Source: Monodelphis domestica (Eukaryota; Chordata; Mammalia; Didelphimorphia; Didelphidae). From it: a stretch of DNA of 64,000 bases. The notes beneath the pieces are model-generated. The model had not been told where the DNA came from. It made no database searches and saw only the letters and a program-made list of their open reading frames with translations. The position numbers and the translations under genes are program-made. Shown here piece after piece: positions 11,061 through 22,885 of the stretch; the stretch's first letter is position 1; the number at the start of each line of letters is the position of its first letter. The stretch is taken from the NCBI RefSeq assembly GCF_027887165.1, contig NC_077230.1, positions 265,117,943 through 265,181,942 of the forward strand. Direction: 5' to 3'.

Positions 11061-11516
11061 ATAAATTCTGCTTTGTTGGCCCAACCTCATGGTGCTCCAG
11101 GAAGCTCTTGAGGAGTATAATTTCTAATCTGCTTTGATGAAGGGCATTTCCTCATCAGAAGTTCCTTTCACCAATGAAATTATAGATCTGGACCAATAAA
11201 TATGTAGAGCTAACTGGTCTATCTAACATAAGTAAATTATATTAAGTAAAATCTCAAGCTAAGAATATCATGTATTCCCAGAATTTCTCTAAAATTCTCA
11301 TTTCTGTGACCTTCATCTCACTTTAGTATTTTTAGTAGGCAATTTTTAGAATTATTTCATGTAGTCAACCTCAGATTCTGATTTAATTTCTGGAAGCACT
11401 GATAATTTCCTAAAATGAGTGACCTGGTCAAAGGTGATCATGCAGTTTTCCAATAAATCTAACAATCTTCACAAAGCTTTAAGTTGAGAGAAGTTAAAAA
11501 AAAAAAAAACCCTAGG

Positions 11517-11741
11517 GGGCAGCTGGGTGGCTCAGTGGATTGAGAGCTAGCCCTAGAGACAGGAGGTCCTAGGTTCAAATTTGACCTCAGCCACTTCCCA
11601 ACTGTGTGACCCTGGGCAAGTCACTTGACCCCCAATGCCTAGCCCTTACCACTCTTCTGCCTTGAGGCCAATACACAGTATTGACTCCAAGATGGAAGGT
11701 AAGGGTTTAAAAATAAAATAAAAATAAAAAAAATAAAAATA
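11517..11741 (+). mobile_element. SINE1_Mdo SINE with target-site duplication
   Basis: Nearly intact: GGGCAGCTGGGTGGCTCAG, GTGACCCTGGGCAAGTCACT, GGTAAGGGTTT and an AAAAT-rich tail. Flanked by AACCCTAGG at 11508-11516 and 11742-11750. Intron 2 of C11orf97. Confidence 0.95.
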
Positions 11742-12149
11742 AACCCTAGGTCTGATGGATGGATTGTAGCCTAAGCTTTAAATATCTGTAGCAAGCATTT
11801 TTGAAAAGCAGTTCCTACAATATCTGCAGGTACAAGGACAAGGTCAAACTCACTGGTCTAATCAAGAGCTGCAATTTAATAAATATTATTGACTAATCTG
11901 CTCCTGGAACTAGTACCAATTCCAAGGAGCAGGCTTAAAAGTCTTAAAATCAAAAGGGACTTATAGAGTTTAGAACACTACCTCTGTGGAAAGCAAGGAG
12001 TTATGTGCACAGTCAAGGAAACATGAGGAGCTGTTTATCTAATCCCTAGACCTCTAAATAGAGTGCTAAATAAACATTTTTCACAGAGTTAAGGTGGCAG
12101 CCATGCTCTTCTGGTTTCTAAAGAGTCTACATGGTACCAAAAATGTCAC

Positions 12150-12690
12150 ATCAATCAATCAGTTAATCAATCATTTATTTATTAATCATCTCTTATAAGG
12201 CTAGACACTGTGTCAGCTGCTGGGCAATACAAAGACAATAAAGAAACTGTCCATCGCTGCAGGGACTTAATTCTATTGCAGCAGATGGTATGTGTGTATA
12301 TTACAAAAAATGAACCAGGTAATGGGGAAGAGGAAGGCACTAGGAACCTGGGGGGTTGGCAGTATATAGATGGAATACAGAAGAGCTGATATAGAAAATG
12401 GCATCTGAGCTGGGAAGGAATCTAAGGATTCTAGGAGGCAGAAGTGAGGAGGGAAATGCATTCCAGGAATGGAGGACAGGAAATGCACAGGAACTGAGGC
12501 AGAAGAAGGGTTGTGAGTGAAGAGCAACAGGGCCAGTTGGGCAGGCAGTAGAGGAGAGGAAGAGGAGTCATATATAGCCTAGCTGGACAGGCAGGATGGA
12601 GCCCTAGTTGTGAATGTCAAATAAAGGAGTTTGCATTTGATCCTAGGGGTAATAGGGAGCCAGTGGGGTTAACCAAGGAGTCCCTCATAT
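12150..12690 (-). mobile_element. L2 LINE 3' end
   Basis: Begins with the reversed L2 terminus (TCATTTATTTATTAATCATC, GCTAGACACTGTGTCAGCTG) and continues GGGAAGGAATCTAAGG, GAGGAGGGAAATGCATTCCA and ATTTGATCCTAGGGGTAATA. The same order recurs at 15436, 32040, 53030 and 55590. Confidence 0.65.
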
Positions 12691-12929
12691 CTTCCTAGCT
12701 ATGAGATTTAGATTAAAACATTCAGTTTTGTAAAATGAAGATAACAATATAGTTACAGCCACTGACTACCTCTCAAGGGTGTGAGAAAACTATTTTATTA
12801 ACTATAAAGCACTATGGAAATAGAATTATTATAAATACAGTCTCCAGGCACTGGCATCCTTCAATCACTCAGACACAAACACTGGAATAAGTGTTGAGTA
12901 TTGTTTTTGCAAAGCTGGACCAGTATTTT

Positions 12930-13180
12930 TCAACCATTCCCCAACTTCTGAAAGGAGTATTTGCAGGCAAGAGCCTACCTAAACCATCTCACAAGGTAGG
13001 TTTTTATTCTATTTATAAAACAACTTCCCAGAAAGTGATTCCATAGCCTCCTTGTGTAAAGATCTTACAATGTGTAAGCTGTTCCTTATATCTAGCCTAA
13101 ATCTCAATGCAATTCAAGCCAATTTCCTTTTCTTCTATCTCACCCTGCCTGGAGTTGGAAGTTGATAACCACCACCTGTT
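12930..13180 (+). mobile_element. L3/CR1 LINE 3' fragment
   Basis: CTGTTCCTTATATCTAGCCT and AAATCTCAATGCAATTCAAG fit the L3/CR1 3' block. Bases 13181-13597 beyond it are unassigned. Confidence 0.5.
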
Positions 13181-13597
13181 GTATAATAGGCCCTGTATTG
13201 AGCCAATCAATCCACAAACATTTAAGAGTTCATTGTAATAGACGTGGTCAGGGGTGTATAATTAGAATTTTGCACTCCAGGACTCTAAATCCCAGCATCC
13301 CATTTATGTGTTTACCTACATCCGTACATAGGGAGGATATATTTTGATGTAGCCTCCTCTCTCTCTCTTTGCCCCTGATCACTGCTGGGAAAGTTGAGTG
13401 AGTGCCAGGCCAGAGAATTTTGCTCACTTGTTATTTTCCTAGGCTTTCATACTTTTGTTCTTTTATTTCTTCTACTTCAAGTGATTATTAATAAATCTTA
13501 TAAAATATACTACTTGGAGTTATTGGATATTAATTTAAATCTTACAGGAGTAAAAATGGAAAGTAGATTCAGGATAAAGTGTGAAGCTGGTCTAGCT

Positions 13598-13818
13598 AGG
13601 TTAACATTTATATAGTGCCTGCATTTGATCCCATTACACCAGGAAAGTAGACACTATTTCCCCCCCTCATTTTACAGTTGAGGGAGCTGAGGCAAAGAGG
13701 AGTTAAATGACTTGCTCAGGCTCACACTGTTGGTAAATATCTGAGGCTAGATTTGAACTCAGGCCTTCTAGGTCTTGACTCCAAGGCAAGGGCTCTATCC
13801 ATTGTGTCACCTAGTTGG
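13598..13818 (-). mobile_element. MIR/THER1-type SINE
   Basis: CATTTTACAGTTGAGGGAGC, AATGACTTGCTCAGGCTCAC and GGGCTCTATCCATTGTGTCA in reverse MIR order. Confidence 0.8.
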
Positions 13819-13869
13819 GCTGTTTAGGAGCAATAAAGGGAAAAGATCCAGATTAGCTCTATGCAGCAT

Positions 13870-14186
13870 CAGGGAACATAGGATCAGTTTAAAAAGTATA
13901 GGACCTCCTGGGTTCAAACCTGGTCTCAAGACACTTCCCAGCTGTGTTACCCTGGGCAAGTCACTTAGCCTCCACTGCCTAGCCCTTACCACTCTTCTAC
14001 CCTTGGAACCAATACACAGTACAAATTCTTTTTTAAAAATTAAGTTCATTTATTTAATTAATTAATTATGAATATTTTTCCATGGTTACATGATTCATGT
14101 TTTTTCCTTCCCCTTCTCTCACCCCCCTCCCATAGCCAATGAGCTGTTCCACACAGTATCAATTCTAAGTCAGAAAGTAAGGGTTA
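13870..14186 (+). mobile_element. SINE1_Mdo SINE split by an L1 tail
   Basis: SINE body at 13870-14026 (CCTCCTGGGTTCAAACCTGG, GGGCAAGTCACTTAGCCTCC). It resumes at about 14149 with ACACAGTATCAATTCTAAGT and GTAAGGGTT. The words ACACAGTACAAATTC (left) and ACACAGTATCAATTC (right) look like the duplication made by the inserted L1. Confidence 0.85.
14027..14148 (-). mobile_element. Short 5'-truncated L1 3' end inside a SINE
   Basis: T-rich start, then ATATTTTTCCATGGTTACAT, CCTTCCCCTTCTCTCACCCC and CCATAGCCAATGAGC, the reversed L1 3' UTR. Confidence 0.8.
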
Positions 14187-14211
14187 AAAAAAAAAGACAA
14201 GGCAGAACTAT

Positions 14212-14375
14212 GCACACAGCATGGTACAATGAATATCAGTCTTGGAGTCAAAAGGATCTGAGTTCAAATATTACATCTGACACTTTCTGTAGATTATGGC
14301 ATAATCAGGTTTGTTTCTTCATCTATAAAATGAAGGATTTGAACTAGCTGGCTTTTGGCTATTTTCATCCCAGTA
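14212..14375 (+). mobile_element. MIR-type SINE
   Basis: AGTCTTGGAGTCAAAAGGAT, CTGAGTTCAAATATTACATC and CATCTATAAAATGAAGG in forward MIR order. Confidence 0.65.
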
Positions 14376-14523
14376 TCTCCCTAGAGTTAATCGAGGTACT
14401 TTGCACACTATTGGTTTAAGATGGAGTATATTTGTGGTCTGGTTTAATTTATCTGTGCTCTTTTAAAATCAGTCACAGTAGCTGCCTTTGAATACATTCC
14501 AAGTATAATAAGAACAAATGCAG

Positions 14524-14706
14524 GGGACAGCTGGGCAGCTCTGGATTGAGAGCCAGGGTCAGAGACAGGTAGTCCTGGGTTCAAAATTGGCCTTAGACAC
14601 TTCCTAGCTATGTGACCCTGGGCAAGTTACTTGACCCTCACTAGCCCTTACGGTTCTTCTGCCTTGGAACCAATACTTAGTAGTGATTCTAAAACAGAAG
14701 GTAGGG
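14524..14706 (+). mobile_element. SINE1_Mdo-type SINE
   Basis: GGGGACAGCTGGGCAGCTCT, GTGACCCTGGGCAAGTTACT and TTCTGCCTTGGAACCAATAC. Confidence 0.9.
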
Positions 14707-14942
14707 AGCTGTCTTCTCTCTCCCTGCGCCTGGGAGATGGGGGGGAATAGAGTGGAGGTGGGGGCATCCCCCCTATCTGCTGGTATTCAGGGGAGTTATC
14801 AATGAGGCTATAATTCATTAATTAGCCTCTCCTCTCCCCTCCATGTCAGCTGTTCCGCACACCACCAGGCCCAGAGGGCTGGTTTCTGGCCTCTCCTGTT
14901 CAAGTGTCTGAAACTACTTTTGGTTCTTCCTTGTCTTTCTGT

Positions 14943-15433
14943 TGTGGGGTGCAGAGGTGTACCCCTGGGGTTTGGGAAGGATACCTTGTGCAAGAATGCA
15001 AGACTCTGAAACTTAACTTAAAAGTAAAGAGAAATTTATTGAATTTTGAATGTTATTGAATATTTATTGAATGTTGAATTTTTGGCAAGCAAGACAGCAT
15101 GAGTGGAGCAACCTGGGAGGTTGCTCCAAATGCCCCAGTTCTGGGGTTTTTATATTCAATGACGACTTGATTCTGGGGCAAGGGGTTGGGGAGGAGATTT
15201 CCCTGAAGCCATGGGGGTGGGTCTCATGATTTGGATCAATAGGACAATCAAAGAGGATAATCCTCTCAGGGTCAGTTGTTTTGGGTTGGGAGTCAGAGGG
15301 TGTAAGGGAGCAAAGGAATTTCCCTGATAATAGTTTGCCTGAGTTTCTGGGGGTACAATGCCCATGACACTTCCCTTGAAGGTGTGGTTTGTGCTGATGG
15401 TCATGCCAGGGATGGCCTCTCTCCCTTTGTACA
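14943..15433 (-). mobile_element. Solo LTR
   Basis: About 490 bases bounded by TGTGGGGTGC and TTTGTACA. A minus-strand AATAAA (about 15035-15075, in the TTTATTGAA repeats) gives the orientation. No internal retroviral region is attached. Flanks CTGT and CTGA are a weak candidate duplication. Confidence 0.6.
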
Positions 15434-15435
15434 CT

Positions 15436-15925
15436 GAAGTCAGTCAGTAAGCATTTATTAAATGCTACTACATGCCCTGCTAAGCTCTTGGAGACACAAA
15501 AAAAGAGAGTCCTGACCTTGGAGGAGCTCACACTCCAACCAAAGAGACAACATGCAAACAGATCTCTCCAGAGACATGCTCTATCCAATAAAAAGGCAAT
15601 ACTCTCAAGAGGAAGCCCCTGAAAATGAAAGGGATAAGGAGAGGCTTCCTATAGAAGGTGGGATCTTCGTTGGGAGTACAAAGAAGTTGGGGAAATCAGG
15701 GAAGCCAGAAGGCAGAGATGAGGAGGGAGAGAATAGGAGCCAGTCCCTGAACATGCATGGAGTCTGGAAATGGGGTCTCTTGCTGGAGGATGAACAAAGG
15801 GAATTGGTATCAGGGAAGAGCAGAGCATATGGTGGGATGGAGGAGGTGGGAGGAAAAGCTAGGTGTCTTGAAGGCCAAACAGGATTTTGTATTTGACCAT
15901 TCGGGCAGAAGTGCTGGCTCCTGTA
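15436..15925 (-). mobile_element. L2 LINE 3' end
   Basis: CAGTAAGCATTTATTAAATG at the terminus, then GGAGGAGCTCACACTCCAAC, AGGCTTCCTATAGAAGGTGG and GTATTTGACC. Long shadow open frames here (15552-15896 and others) are not genes. Confidence 0.65.
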
Positions 15926-16274
15926 CTACCTTCTTTCTAAGGCCTTCCAATGTGGGACAGAAATGTGAAGTTAAAAGCCATATCTAGGAGACAGTTCTCA
16001 ACCTGGAAAGGGAAGTTCCTAGACTGCTTTGGTCACAATGAGGAGAATGTTAGTTGGCCCTTCTCTTGAGAGAACCTTGCTTGATACAAGCTCCAGGCTG
16101 GTATATATAGAGGTCTTAGGCTAGGCTAAAGACTAATACTCTAGGGAGGCAGATTTAGAAAGGGCATATCCACCTAAGCCGCAGAGGGCTGGGTTCTGCC
16201 ATCCCAGTAACTGCCTAAATCCTAACTGACCACTCTTCAAACTGCCCTTGCTCATGTGACAAGGAAATCACTTT

Positions 16275-17205
16275 AAAAGGCTGATATATATTAATTTAAG
16301 GTTGCCAAGGAATTCAGCTATGTAATTCCTAAATGAAAACTCAAGTCAGCCGTCAACCTTTTATGGAGTTTTAATTACAAACAGGAGGAAGAAAGGAATT
16401 AGAGATAGAGATAGAGAAAAGGGAGAGAAGGGAATAGGGCTTAAATACCCCTTCTGTTTAGGCTGGGCCAAAAGGCCCAAGCCCTTAGATAGCTGGGGCA
16501 AAGAAAAGAGATCAGTCCCTATTACTCACGTGACCAAAATGGAGAAACAGTCTCAGAGGCCCCCACCTTCAGCTTCCTTCAGAGCAAGCTTCTCAGAGTA
16601 CACTGCCACCACTCAGACAAACTCCTCAACCACCACCCCTGAGTCTTCAGACCCCTCTCTCTTTAAGGAAACCATCCAAGTTCCCTCCCCTCAGTTCTCA
16701 TATCTACCAATCACTGTCCATCAATTTCCCTGTGCCAATGGAGGCTCTAGCTTAACCCAGGACCACCCAGAGGTCTCTGGCTTTGCACATGTCTGTTGAA
16801 GGTCATATTTTCAAATAATTAAATCTTTGATCCTTTGCTACAGCCCTTCCTAAATCCTGTTAACCTGAGTAGGGTAGAGATTGGAATAATTAAATTTTGA
16901 TCTATGCTACAGCCCTTCCTCAATCCTGTTAGGACTAAGTAGGGTGGAGATTGATTCCAAGTATCTCTATTGTATCAATTCTAAAATCAATCATGACTCA
17001 AAGAAATTTCTGTTCTATGCTTAAGCATAGGTCAAAGTCCTTTCCATTGTTCAGCAAAAGGTTTCTGTCCTAAAGTAATCTTAAGAAGGGAGGAGGAGGA
17101 AACTCTCATGCCAATGGGGTTCACATTCCAATAGCCAAGACCCACTATCAATAGGAAATTTTTCAAGTATGAAATTTCCCAATGGTGAAATTTTCCAACA
17201 TTTAT
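16275..17205 (-). mobile_element. Solo LTR, related to those at 36467 and 45699
   Basis: GGTTGCCAAGGAATTCAGC, AAACTCAAGTCAGCCGTCA, GCACATGTCTGTTGAAGGTC and ATAATTAAATCTTTGAT also occur in the LTR at 45699-46426. It ends near ATTTTCCAACA. Intron 2 of C11orf97. Ends are approximate. Confidence 0.55.
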
Positions 17206-17451
17206 AAGTCTAAGGAATTTTGAGGTTTACAATCACCAGATTTTCTGTTATATCAGATCTCTTATTACTGGTCTCTCTTTTTGAATGGGAGACTTAAAAG
17301 TTCATTGATTTAATAATAAACTTCTTAGATTAATTGCAAAAGGTATCAAAGTCCTAGATGTGTTACAAGCAAGAGAATTATTCCAATTCTTCAGGATTCC
17401 CTGGTTCCATATTTTAAGCATTCACTTTACTAATACATATTGCAACTTCTC

Positions 17452-17662
17452 TTTAAAAAAATTTTTTAACCCCTATCTTTGGTCTTAGAATCAATACTAT
17501 AGCTTCCAAGGTAGATTAATATTATGGGTTAGGTAGGCAATTAGGGTTAAATGTCCATGGTAACACATCTAGGAAATGTCTAAGGCCTCTGGGCCTTAGA
17601 ACCTCTTTGCCTGACTTTGAACCTCTAGGCCTGACTTTCAATCCACTGGACCACCTAGCAAG
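17452..17662 (-). mobile_element. Old SINE1_Mdo-type SINE
   Basis: TTTTTTAACCCCTATCTTTG, GTCTTAGAATCAATACTATA and CCACTGGACCACCTAGC in reverse order. Highly diverged. Confidence 0.65.
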
Positions 17663-17954
17663 GCCTTTTCGAGGTTTCTTATTTCCTCCAGGATAAAATA
17701 TACTCTTCTTAGATTCAAACCTATCTTTTAGGCCTCTTTCATATTAGTCCCCTTCATGTTCTCTTTTTTCCCAGCCAAACAGCCTAATTGCTGTTTCCCA
17801 AACACAGTATGCCACATCTTTCCTCCACACATTTCCCTTGCCTTCCTTGGAGTGCATTCCCTCTTCCTCTCTACTTCTTAGAATCCTTCCCTGCCTACAT
17901 GGCTCAGATAGAGTAACACCTTCTAAGGGATGGCTTTGCAAACCTGTTAGTTGT

Positions 17955-18135
17955 TCATCAGTGTGGGGCAGTGAAAAGTGCATTGTATATGGATGTTCGT
18001 GGCCTGCATTCTCATTACTGTACACTAAATGTGGGACCTTATGAGTCAATGGGTTTCCATTTCTTCATGTGTATAATGAAGATGGTTGGACTAGATGACC
18101 TCTAAGTTTTCTTCCAGCTCTCAATCCATGATTCT
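17955..18135 (+). mobile_element. MIR-type SINE
   Basis: GTGGGACCTTATGAGTCAAT, CCATTTCTTCATGTGTATAA and GACTAGATGACCTCTAAG in forward MIR order. Confidence 0.65.
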
Positions 18136-19379
18136 CAATATAATTTAGCTATTTAAATGTTGCTTTGTCCAGGAAGATTCCTGTTTTCCATTTTGTCTTT
18201 GTATCCAAAATACAAAGTGCACATGTCAAGAACTTAAAAAATGTTTGTGGGATTAACTTGGATTGGACTGAAGGCAGATATAAACTACTTCTTTCACATA
18301 ACTAACTGGTCTACCTAAGAATTCATAAAATCGCTTATATACTGATCACCATTCAACTAATGGAGAAAATACCAGCACCTCTTGAACTATCTCTCATTCC
18401 TGGTTTTATAGCTCCAATGTGATTGATTATTACTGGCTTTTGTGGTCTGTTATTGTTTTGGCCCATTTCAGGCCCTTGGTCCGTCCTTTGTCTGGTCTTC
18501 TTATAGTTCTTTTGGTTCTGGCTCCATGTCTTCTTGCATCTTTACCCCAATTTCTGCCCCTATGTTGGTTGCCATAAGCCAGTGAAAAAAAAGGTTTATG
18601 CATTCCATGACCTGTCTTAGTAAGGCTTCCTGAAACTGCAATTGCTTTGAAAACATATTTTGTGCGACCTCTAGTGGGTGTTAATAAGTAAACATCATCA
18701 TAGAAATGCCTTACTTCATTGACAGATGCATTCTTGGAAAATGTGTGCAAATTCAAATATTGTAGATTAACTAATATTCCCCCATTGATTTAAAGGAAAA
18801 TTTGAAAGTTGTTTTTCTGCAAAGATTTTGGACTTTAAGATACAAACTTTTTAATATCACATTTGAAACAGAAAAACTACTTTCCTAACAAAGCTAATAA
18901 CACTGTAAATCAAAGACTATACTGAGCACTGCTATTCAAATAATTGCAGCACCCAATACAACATTGGTGGATAGTCATCTAAAGAACCAATAAATTAACA
19001 AGACTTATCAATCAGCATCAAAAGACCCATATAAACATATGGGAGTGTGTGTATATTATGTGATTGACCAGTCTAGGTTATTGAAGTACTTTACTAAAAT
19101 TTATTATGTTCATATTCATACTCATTAAAAGAGAGGAAAACATGGTGAATTACCTGAAAAACTGTTTTAAATGATCATTAAAAAGTGTTTTTGAAATGTA
19201 TGGGGCTAAATATAAAAGCTTATTTGGTCATTTTAAAACACAAAGGTTTGGTTATTTAACTTAATCATTGTGGAATACCATACAGTTCCTAAAAAACCTA
19301 TTCCTCACACAGCAAAAACTCACATAGACAGCTTAGTTTTCATTTCCAAAATACAAGCTTAGTATTAAGCAAAGACTTT
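18136..19379. other. C11orf97 intron 2, unassigned part
   Basis: A weak L2 3' end is possible at 18180-18275. A 108-codon open frame on the minus strand (18756-18430) shows no family I recognise and no acceptable exon context; it was not called a gene. Confidence 0.4.
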
Positions 19380-19381
19380 AC

Positions 19382-19486
19382 CTGTAGATGGTTTTTTGAT
19401 GTGGCATTCATCTCTCTGAATAAAAAGTTCTTCTTCCAGTACTTCCTTAATTCTCTTATGTGGCTCACAATATAGGAATTTTTTCC
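19382..19486 (-). CDS. C11orf97: C11orf97 orthologue, coding exon 2
   Basis: This 105-base exon encodes the conserved core of the protein: W(split)-KKFLYCEPHKRIKEVLEEE, then LFIQRDECHIKKPST. That matches my memory of the human protein (KKF-YCEPHKRIKEVLEEEL...KRDECHIK). The acceptor is TTAATAG|GG at 19488-19487 and the donor is CTACAG|GTAAAG at 19381-19380. The two leading bases complete the TGG Trp codon begun by exon 1, and the final G joins TG of exon 3 to make a Val codon. It is too short to be picked out as a long open frame and was found by homology to the remembered protein. No lesion is seen. About 10.2 kb of repeat-rich intron separates it from exon 1 and 8.7 kb from exon 3. Confidence 0.9.
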
Positions 19487-20000
19487 CTATTAAGATATTA
19501 ATGTAGATTATTTGTTATTAAAAACAAAAAATGCATAGTTTAAGTCCAATAAATTATACATATTCATTAAATACAAAACTACTTTAAAGGCTTTATCATC
19601 TGCATGTAAATAGTGAACAACTTATCCTGAAGATTGAGTCATTGGTACATTTCTTGCATTATGACTTGATCATAGCAGCATTTATTTTTATTGTGGTTAG
19701 TAAACATTACTATAACCTTGACATATTAGAGCCTTAAATAATTTGCTGCTGTATATTTAATCTACCAAGTAAATTATCTATTTTTTTCAGTAGTCTGAAA
19801 GAATAATAATGGTGCCAAAGTAATGCAAGTTGTTTTGGGGGGCAGGAAACTCTAATTTGTCTGAAATGCAGAGGGCATGCAAGGTAGAAATGTAACATAA
19901 AGCTAGAAAAGTGAGGTGAAAACAGTGTGGAGGGCAGGAATGCCAGGTAAAGGATTCTGAATTTTATTCAGTAGGCAATAAGAAGCCATTGAAATCTTTT

Positions 20001-20252
20001 TCTTCCTTCCTTCCTCCCTTTCTCTACTTCTTTCTTTCTTCCTTCCTTCCTTTCTTTCTCTCTTACCTTCCATATTAGAATCAATACTAAGTTTTGGTTC
20101 CAAGGCAGAAGAGTGATAAGGGCTAGGCAGTGGGGGTTAACTGAGACTTGCCCAGGCTCACACAGCTAAGAAGTGTCTGAGGCCAGATTTGAACCGAGGG
20201 CCTCCTGTCTCTAGGCCTGGCTCTCAATCTACTGAGCCACTCAGCTGCCCCC
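20001..20252 (-). mobile_element. SINE1_Mdo SINE with expanded TTCC/TTTC tail
   Basis: Tail of TTCC/TTTC repeats (20001-20063), then CTTACCTTCCATATTAGAAT, GACTTGCCCAGGCTCACACA and CTGAGCCACTCAGCTGCCCC. Near-duplicate flanks CATTGAAATCTTTTT and CACTGAAATTTTCTT. The tail shows how tetranucleotide microsatellites arise from SINE tails, as at 50769. Confidence 0.9.
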
Positions 20253-20399
20253 TCACTGAAATTTTCTTAGCAGAGAAGTGATATGGTCAAATCTATACAT
20301 AAAGAATAATTTAGTCTTGATATGAAAGATAGGTTAAAATAGGGAAAAAATGGAAGCAGGAAGACTTGTTGGGAAAATTATTGCATAGATACGGTATAT

Positions 20400-20640
20400 G
20401 GTAGAGAATTACCATATATTAAGAACCTACCATCTACTAGTCACTTTGCTAAGCACAACACAAATGTTATCTCATTTAATTCTCATAACAACCCAGGGAG
20501 GTGAGTGTTTCTGTTATCCACATTTTACTGTTGAGGAAACTAAGGCAGACAGGTTAAATGACTGCCAGGTCACACAGCTAGTAAGTGTCTGAGACCAGAT
20601 CTGAACTTAGGTGTTCAAGACACTGTTCCTGATGGTGATC
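20400..20640 (-). mobile_element. MIR/THER1-type SINE
   Basis: TTGAGGAAACTAAGGCAGAC, TGCCAGGTCACACAGCTAGT and CTGAGACCAGATCTGAACTT in reverse MIR order. Confidence 0.8.
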
Positions 20641-21184
20641 TCTTCATTGCACCCTCTAACCTCCTCTGATGTCTCATCAGAACCTATGTTACTTATTAGG
20701 GACAAAGGGATAAAAGTGGGAAATAATACAGAAATGGAATCAATAGGACTTGATAAGGTAATATGAAAGATGCCAGAGAGATAGGGTGAATATTGTTGCC
20801 ATAGACTGAACTTGGCTAGTGGGACATCCCAATGTATCCCTTCTATAGAAATTTGGAAATTTAAGGATGTAACCTATGAGAAATCAGGATTAGGGATGCC
20901 AATTGGAGTTATTTGAATAGCAGCAATCAGTGAAATCATGGAAGTGAATGAGGTTGCTAAAGAAGGGAATACAGCAATAGAAAAGGATCAAGTATAGGCC
21001 CCTGGGAAATATTAAATTAAGAGATTAGAGGATAAGGGTTGTCTAGTGAAAAGGCAGAGGAGTCTTTACAAAGGTGGGAAGAAAGTTGGGATAGCATAGT
21101 GTCTCAGAGGTCAAAGGAAGAAAATATATCCAGTAAGACGGAGTTGTCAGTAATGAAAAAAGCTAAAAACTCAAAGAGGATGAA

Positions 21185-21385
21185 AATGTGGCATTGTGGA
21201 CAGAGTGGTAGACTAAGACAGGAAGACGTAGATTCAAATCCCACTTAGCCATATGACCCTGGCTATGTCACCCAATCTCTCTGTGCCAGTTTTCTCAAAT
21301 ATAAATTAGTAAATATAAATACAGACTGAGATTCAATAGTCTTTAAAGTCTCTTCCAGGTTTAATACTAGGATCCTATGATCCCA
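21185..21385 (+). mobile_element. MIR-type SINE
   Basis: GTGGCATTGTGGACAGAGTG, ATTCAAATCCCACTTAGCC and TCTCTTCCAGGTTTAATA. Confidence 0.7.
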
Positions 21386-22544
21386 ACACTGAAAAAATGT
21401 CATTGGCTATGACAATTAGGAGGTCACTGTAAGCTTAGAATAAGATAGTGGGGTTAAATACAACTTTCAGGTTGTGAGGAGAGCAGGAAAGTGAGGAAAT
21501 GGAGACACCAGTTTTAGACAACTTTTTCTAGAGGTTTAATAGCGAAGGAAAGAGCTAGGACAGTATCTAGACAGAGTAGATAGGACATGGGGAGGGTTTG
21601 TTTGTTTGTTTGTTTTTTTACTGGAGAGACTTGCCAGAATACATGTGGTAATATGGCCAAGAAGCAGTGGAAGGAAAGAGGCAATGATAGCTAGAGGAAA
21701 GTCCTAAAAGAGGTAGTTAGGGTTGGAATCAAAGGTAAACATAGAAGGATTAGATCAAACAGTGGTATGGGATACCTCTTTGTCTATGGCCAGAGGGAAA
21801 GAGAGAAAGTAAAGAAGGATGCTGAGAAATTTTGAGTAATTAAGTTGAGAAAACTGATTTTGGATAACCTCAATCTTTTCAAAGAAGATGGTGGGCAACA
21901 TCAATCTGCTTAAATGTGGATTCTGGGATATGGTTGGATGTTAAGAGGAAAGAAGAAAATGGTTAGGACAGTCTCTGTTGTGAATAAGATAGGATTTGAC
22001 CACTGTAGAATACAAGGATTGTGAAGCAGCATTTGTTGATGTATCTTTTGTTTGTAGAGTGAAAAAACAGAACTCTTTTCCAACTTTCTTCAGCAGTCCT
22101 GAATAAAGGAACTTAGCACTATCATCAAAATTATTTTAAAGTGCTATACTATTTTAAAGATTCATGAATTCATCAATGTGATTGATTCCTTTCCCCACTG
22201 CACCACATCACAGCTTCTATGCTTTAGTACACCATCTTCATGAATTGATGTGGGCAAAATAATCCATTGCCTGATAATCGGTTTTCAGGTGATAAACCTT
22301 TCTGAGATTTTGAGATGAGCTAGTCCTCAAACAGTCTACAGGGAATACGAACTCAAAACCCTTACATTTATTATATTTTCATTAATACAATAACTTTCAG
22401 CTGCTCAGGAAATGGATTATGAGAAAGAAGAGAAAGAAAAGATAATGCCACTTCTCAAGAAAGATTGGAAGATAAATTATATACAGTAACAGCTATAGTG
22501 TGTACAATGATCAACTGTGAATGACTTGACAATTAATAACAATG

Positions 22545-22885
22545 CAAGACAACTTCAAGGGACCCATGAAGAAAAAAATTATTCACTGTTATAAAAGAAA
22601 CTGATGGAGTCTGAATGCACACTGAAGCACACCATTTTTCACTTCATTTCCATCATGAGGTTTGTTTTTTTTTATAAGTGATATGTATCTTCTTTTACAA
22701 CATGATGTACATGGGAATATATAGCACCTGATAGCACATGTATAACGTATATCACATTGCCTGTCATCTTATGGAGAAAGGAGAGAAAGAAAGGGAGAGA
22801 ACATGGATCACAAAATGTCAGGAAACAATGATTAAAAATTGTATCAACATGTAATTTGGAAAAAAACATAATTTTTAAAAAGAAG
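22545..22885 (+). mobile_element. LINE-1-like 3' end
   Basis: ACTGAAGCACACCATTTTTC, TATAACGTATATCACATTGC, GGAGAAAGGAGAGAAAGAAA and TTGTATCAACATGTAATTTG before an A-rich end. Bases 22031-22544 and 22886-23359 beside it are unassigned. Confidence 0.5.

Larger units (their letters stand above)
19860..22030 (-). mobile_element. Old L2 LINE, long reverse copy with insertions
   Basis: GAATTTTATTCAGTAGGCAA, GAAGTGATATGGTCAAATCT, GGTCACTGTAAGC and AGACACCAGTTTTAGACAAC follow the order of the reversed L2 body. It is interrupted by a SINE (20001-20252) and MIR-like pieces. No reading frame survives. Lies in C11orf97 intron 1. Confidence 0.5.

Noticed and set aside
15064-15588. 174-codon minus-strand open frame
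   Set aside because: Covers a solo LTR and the start of an L2; no recognisable protein.
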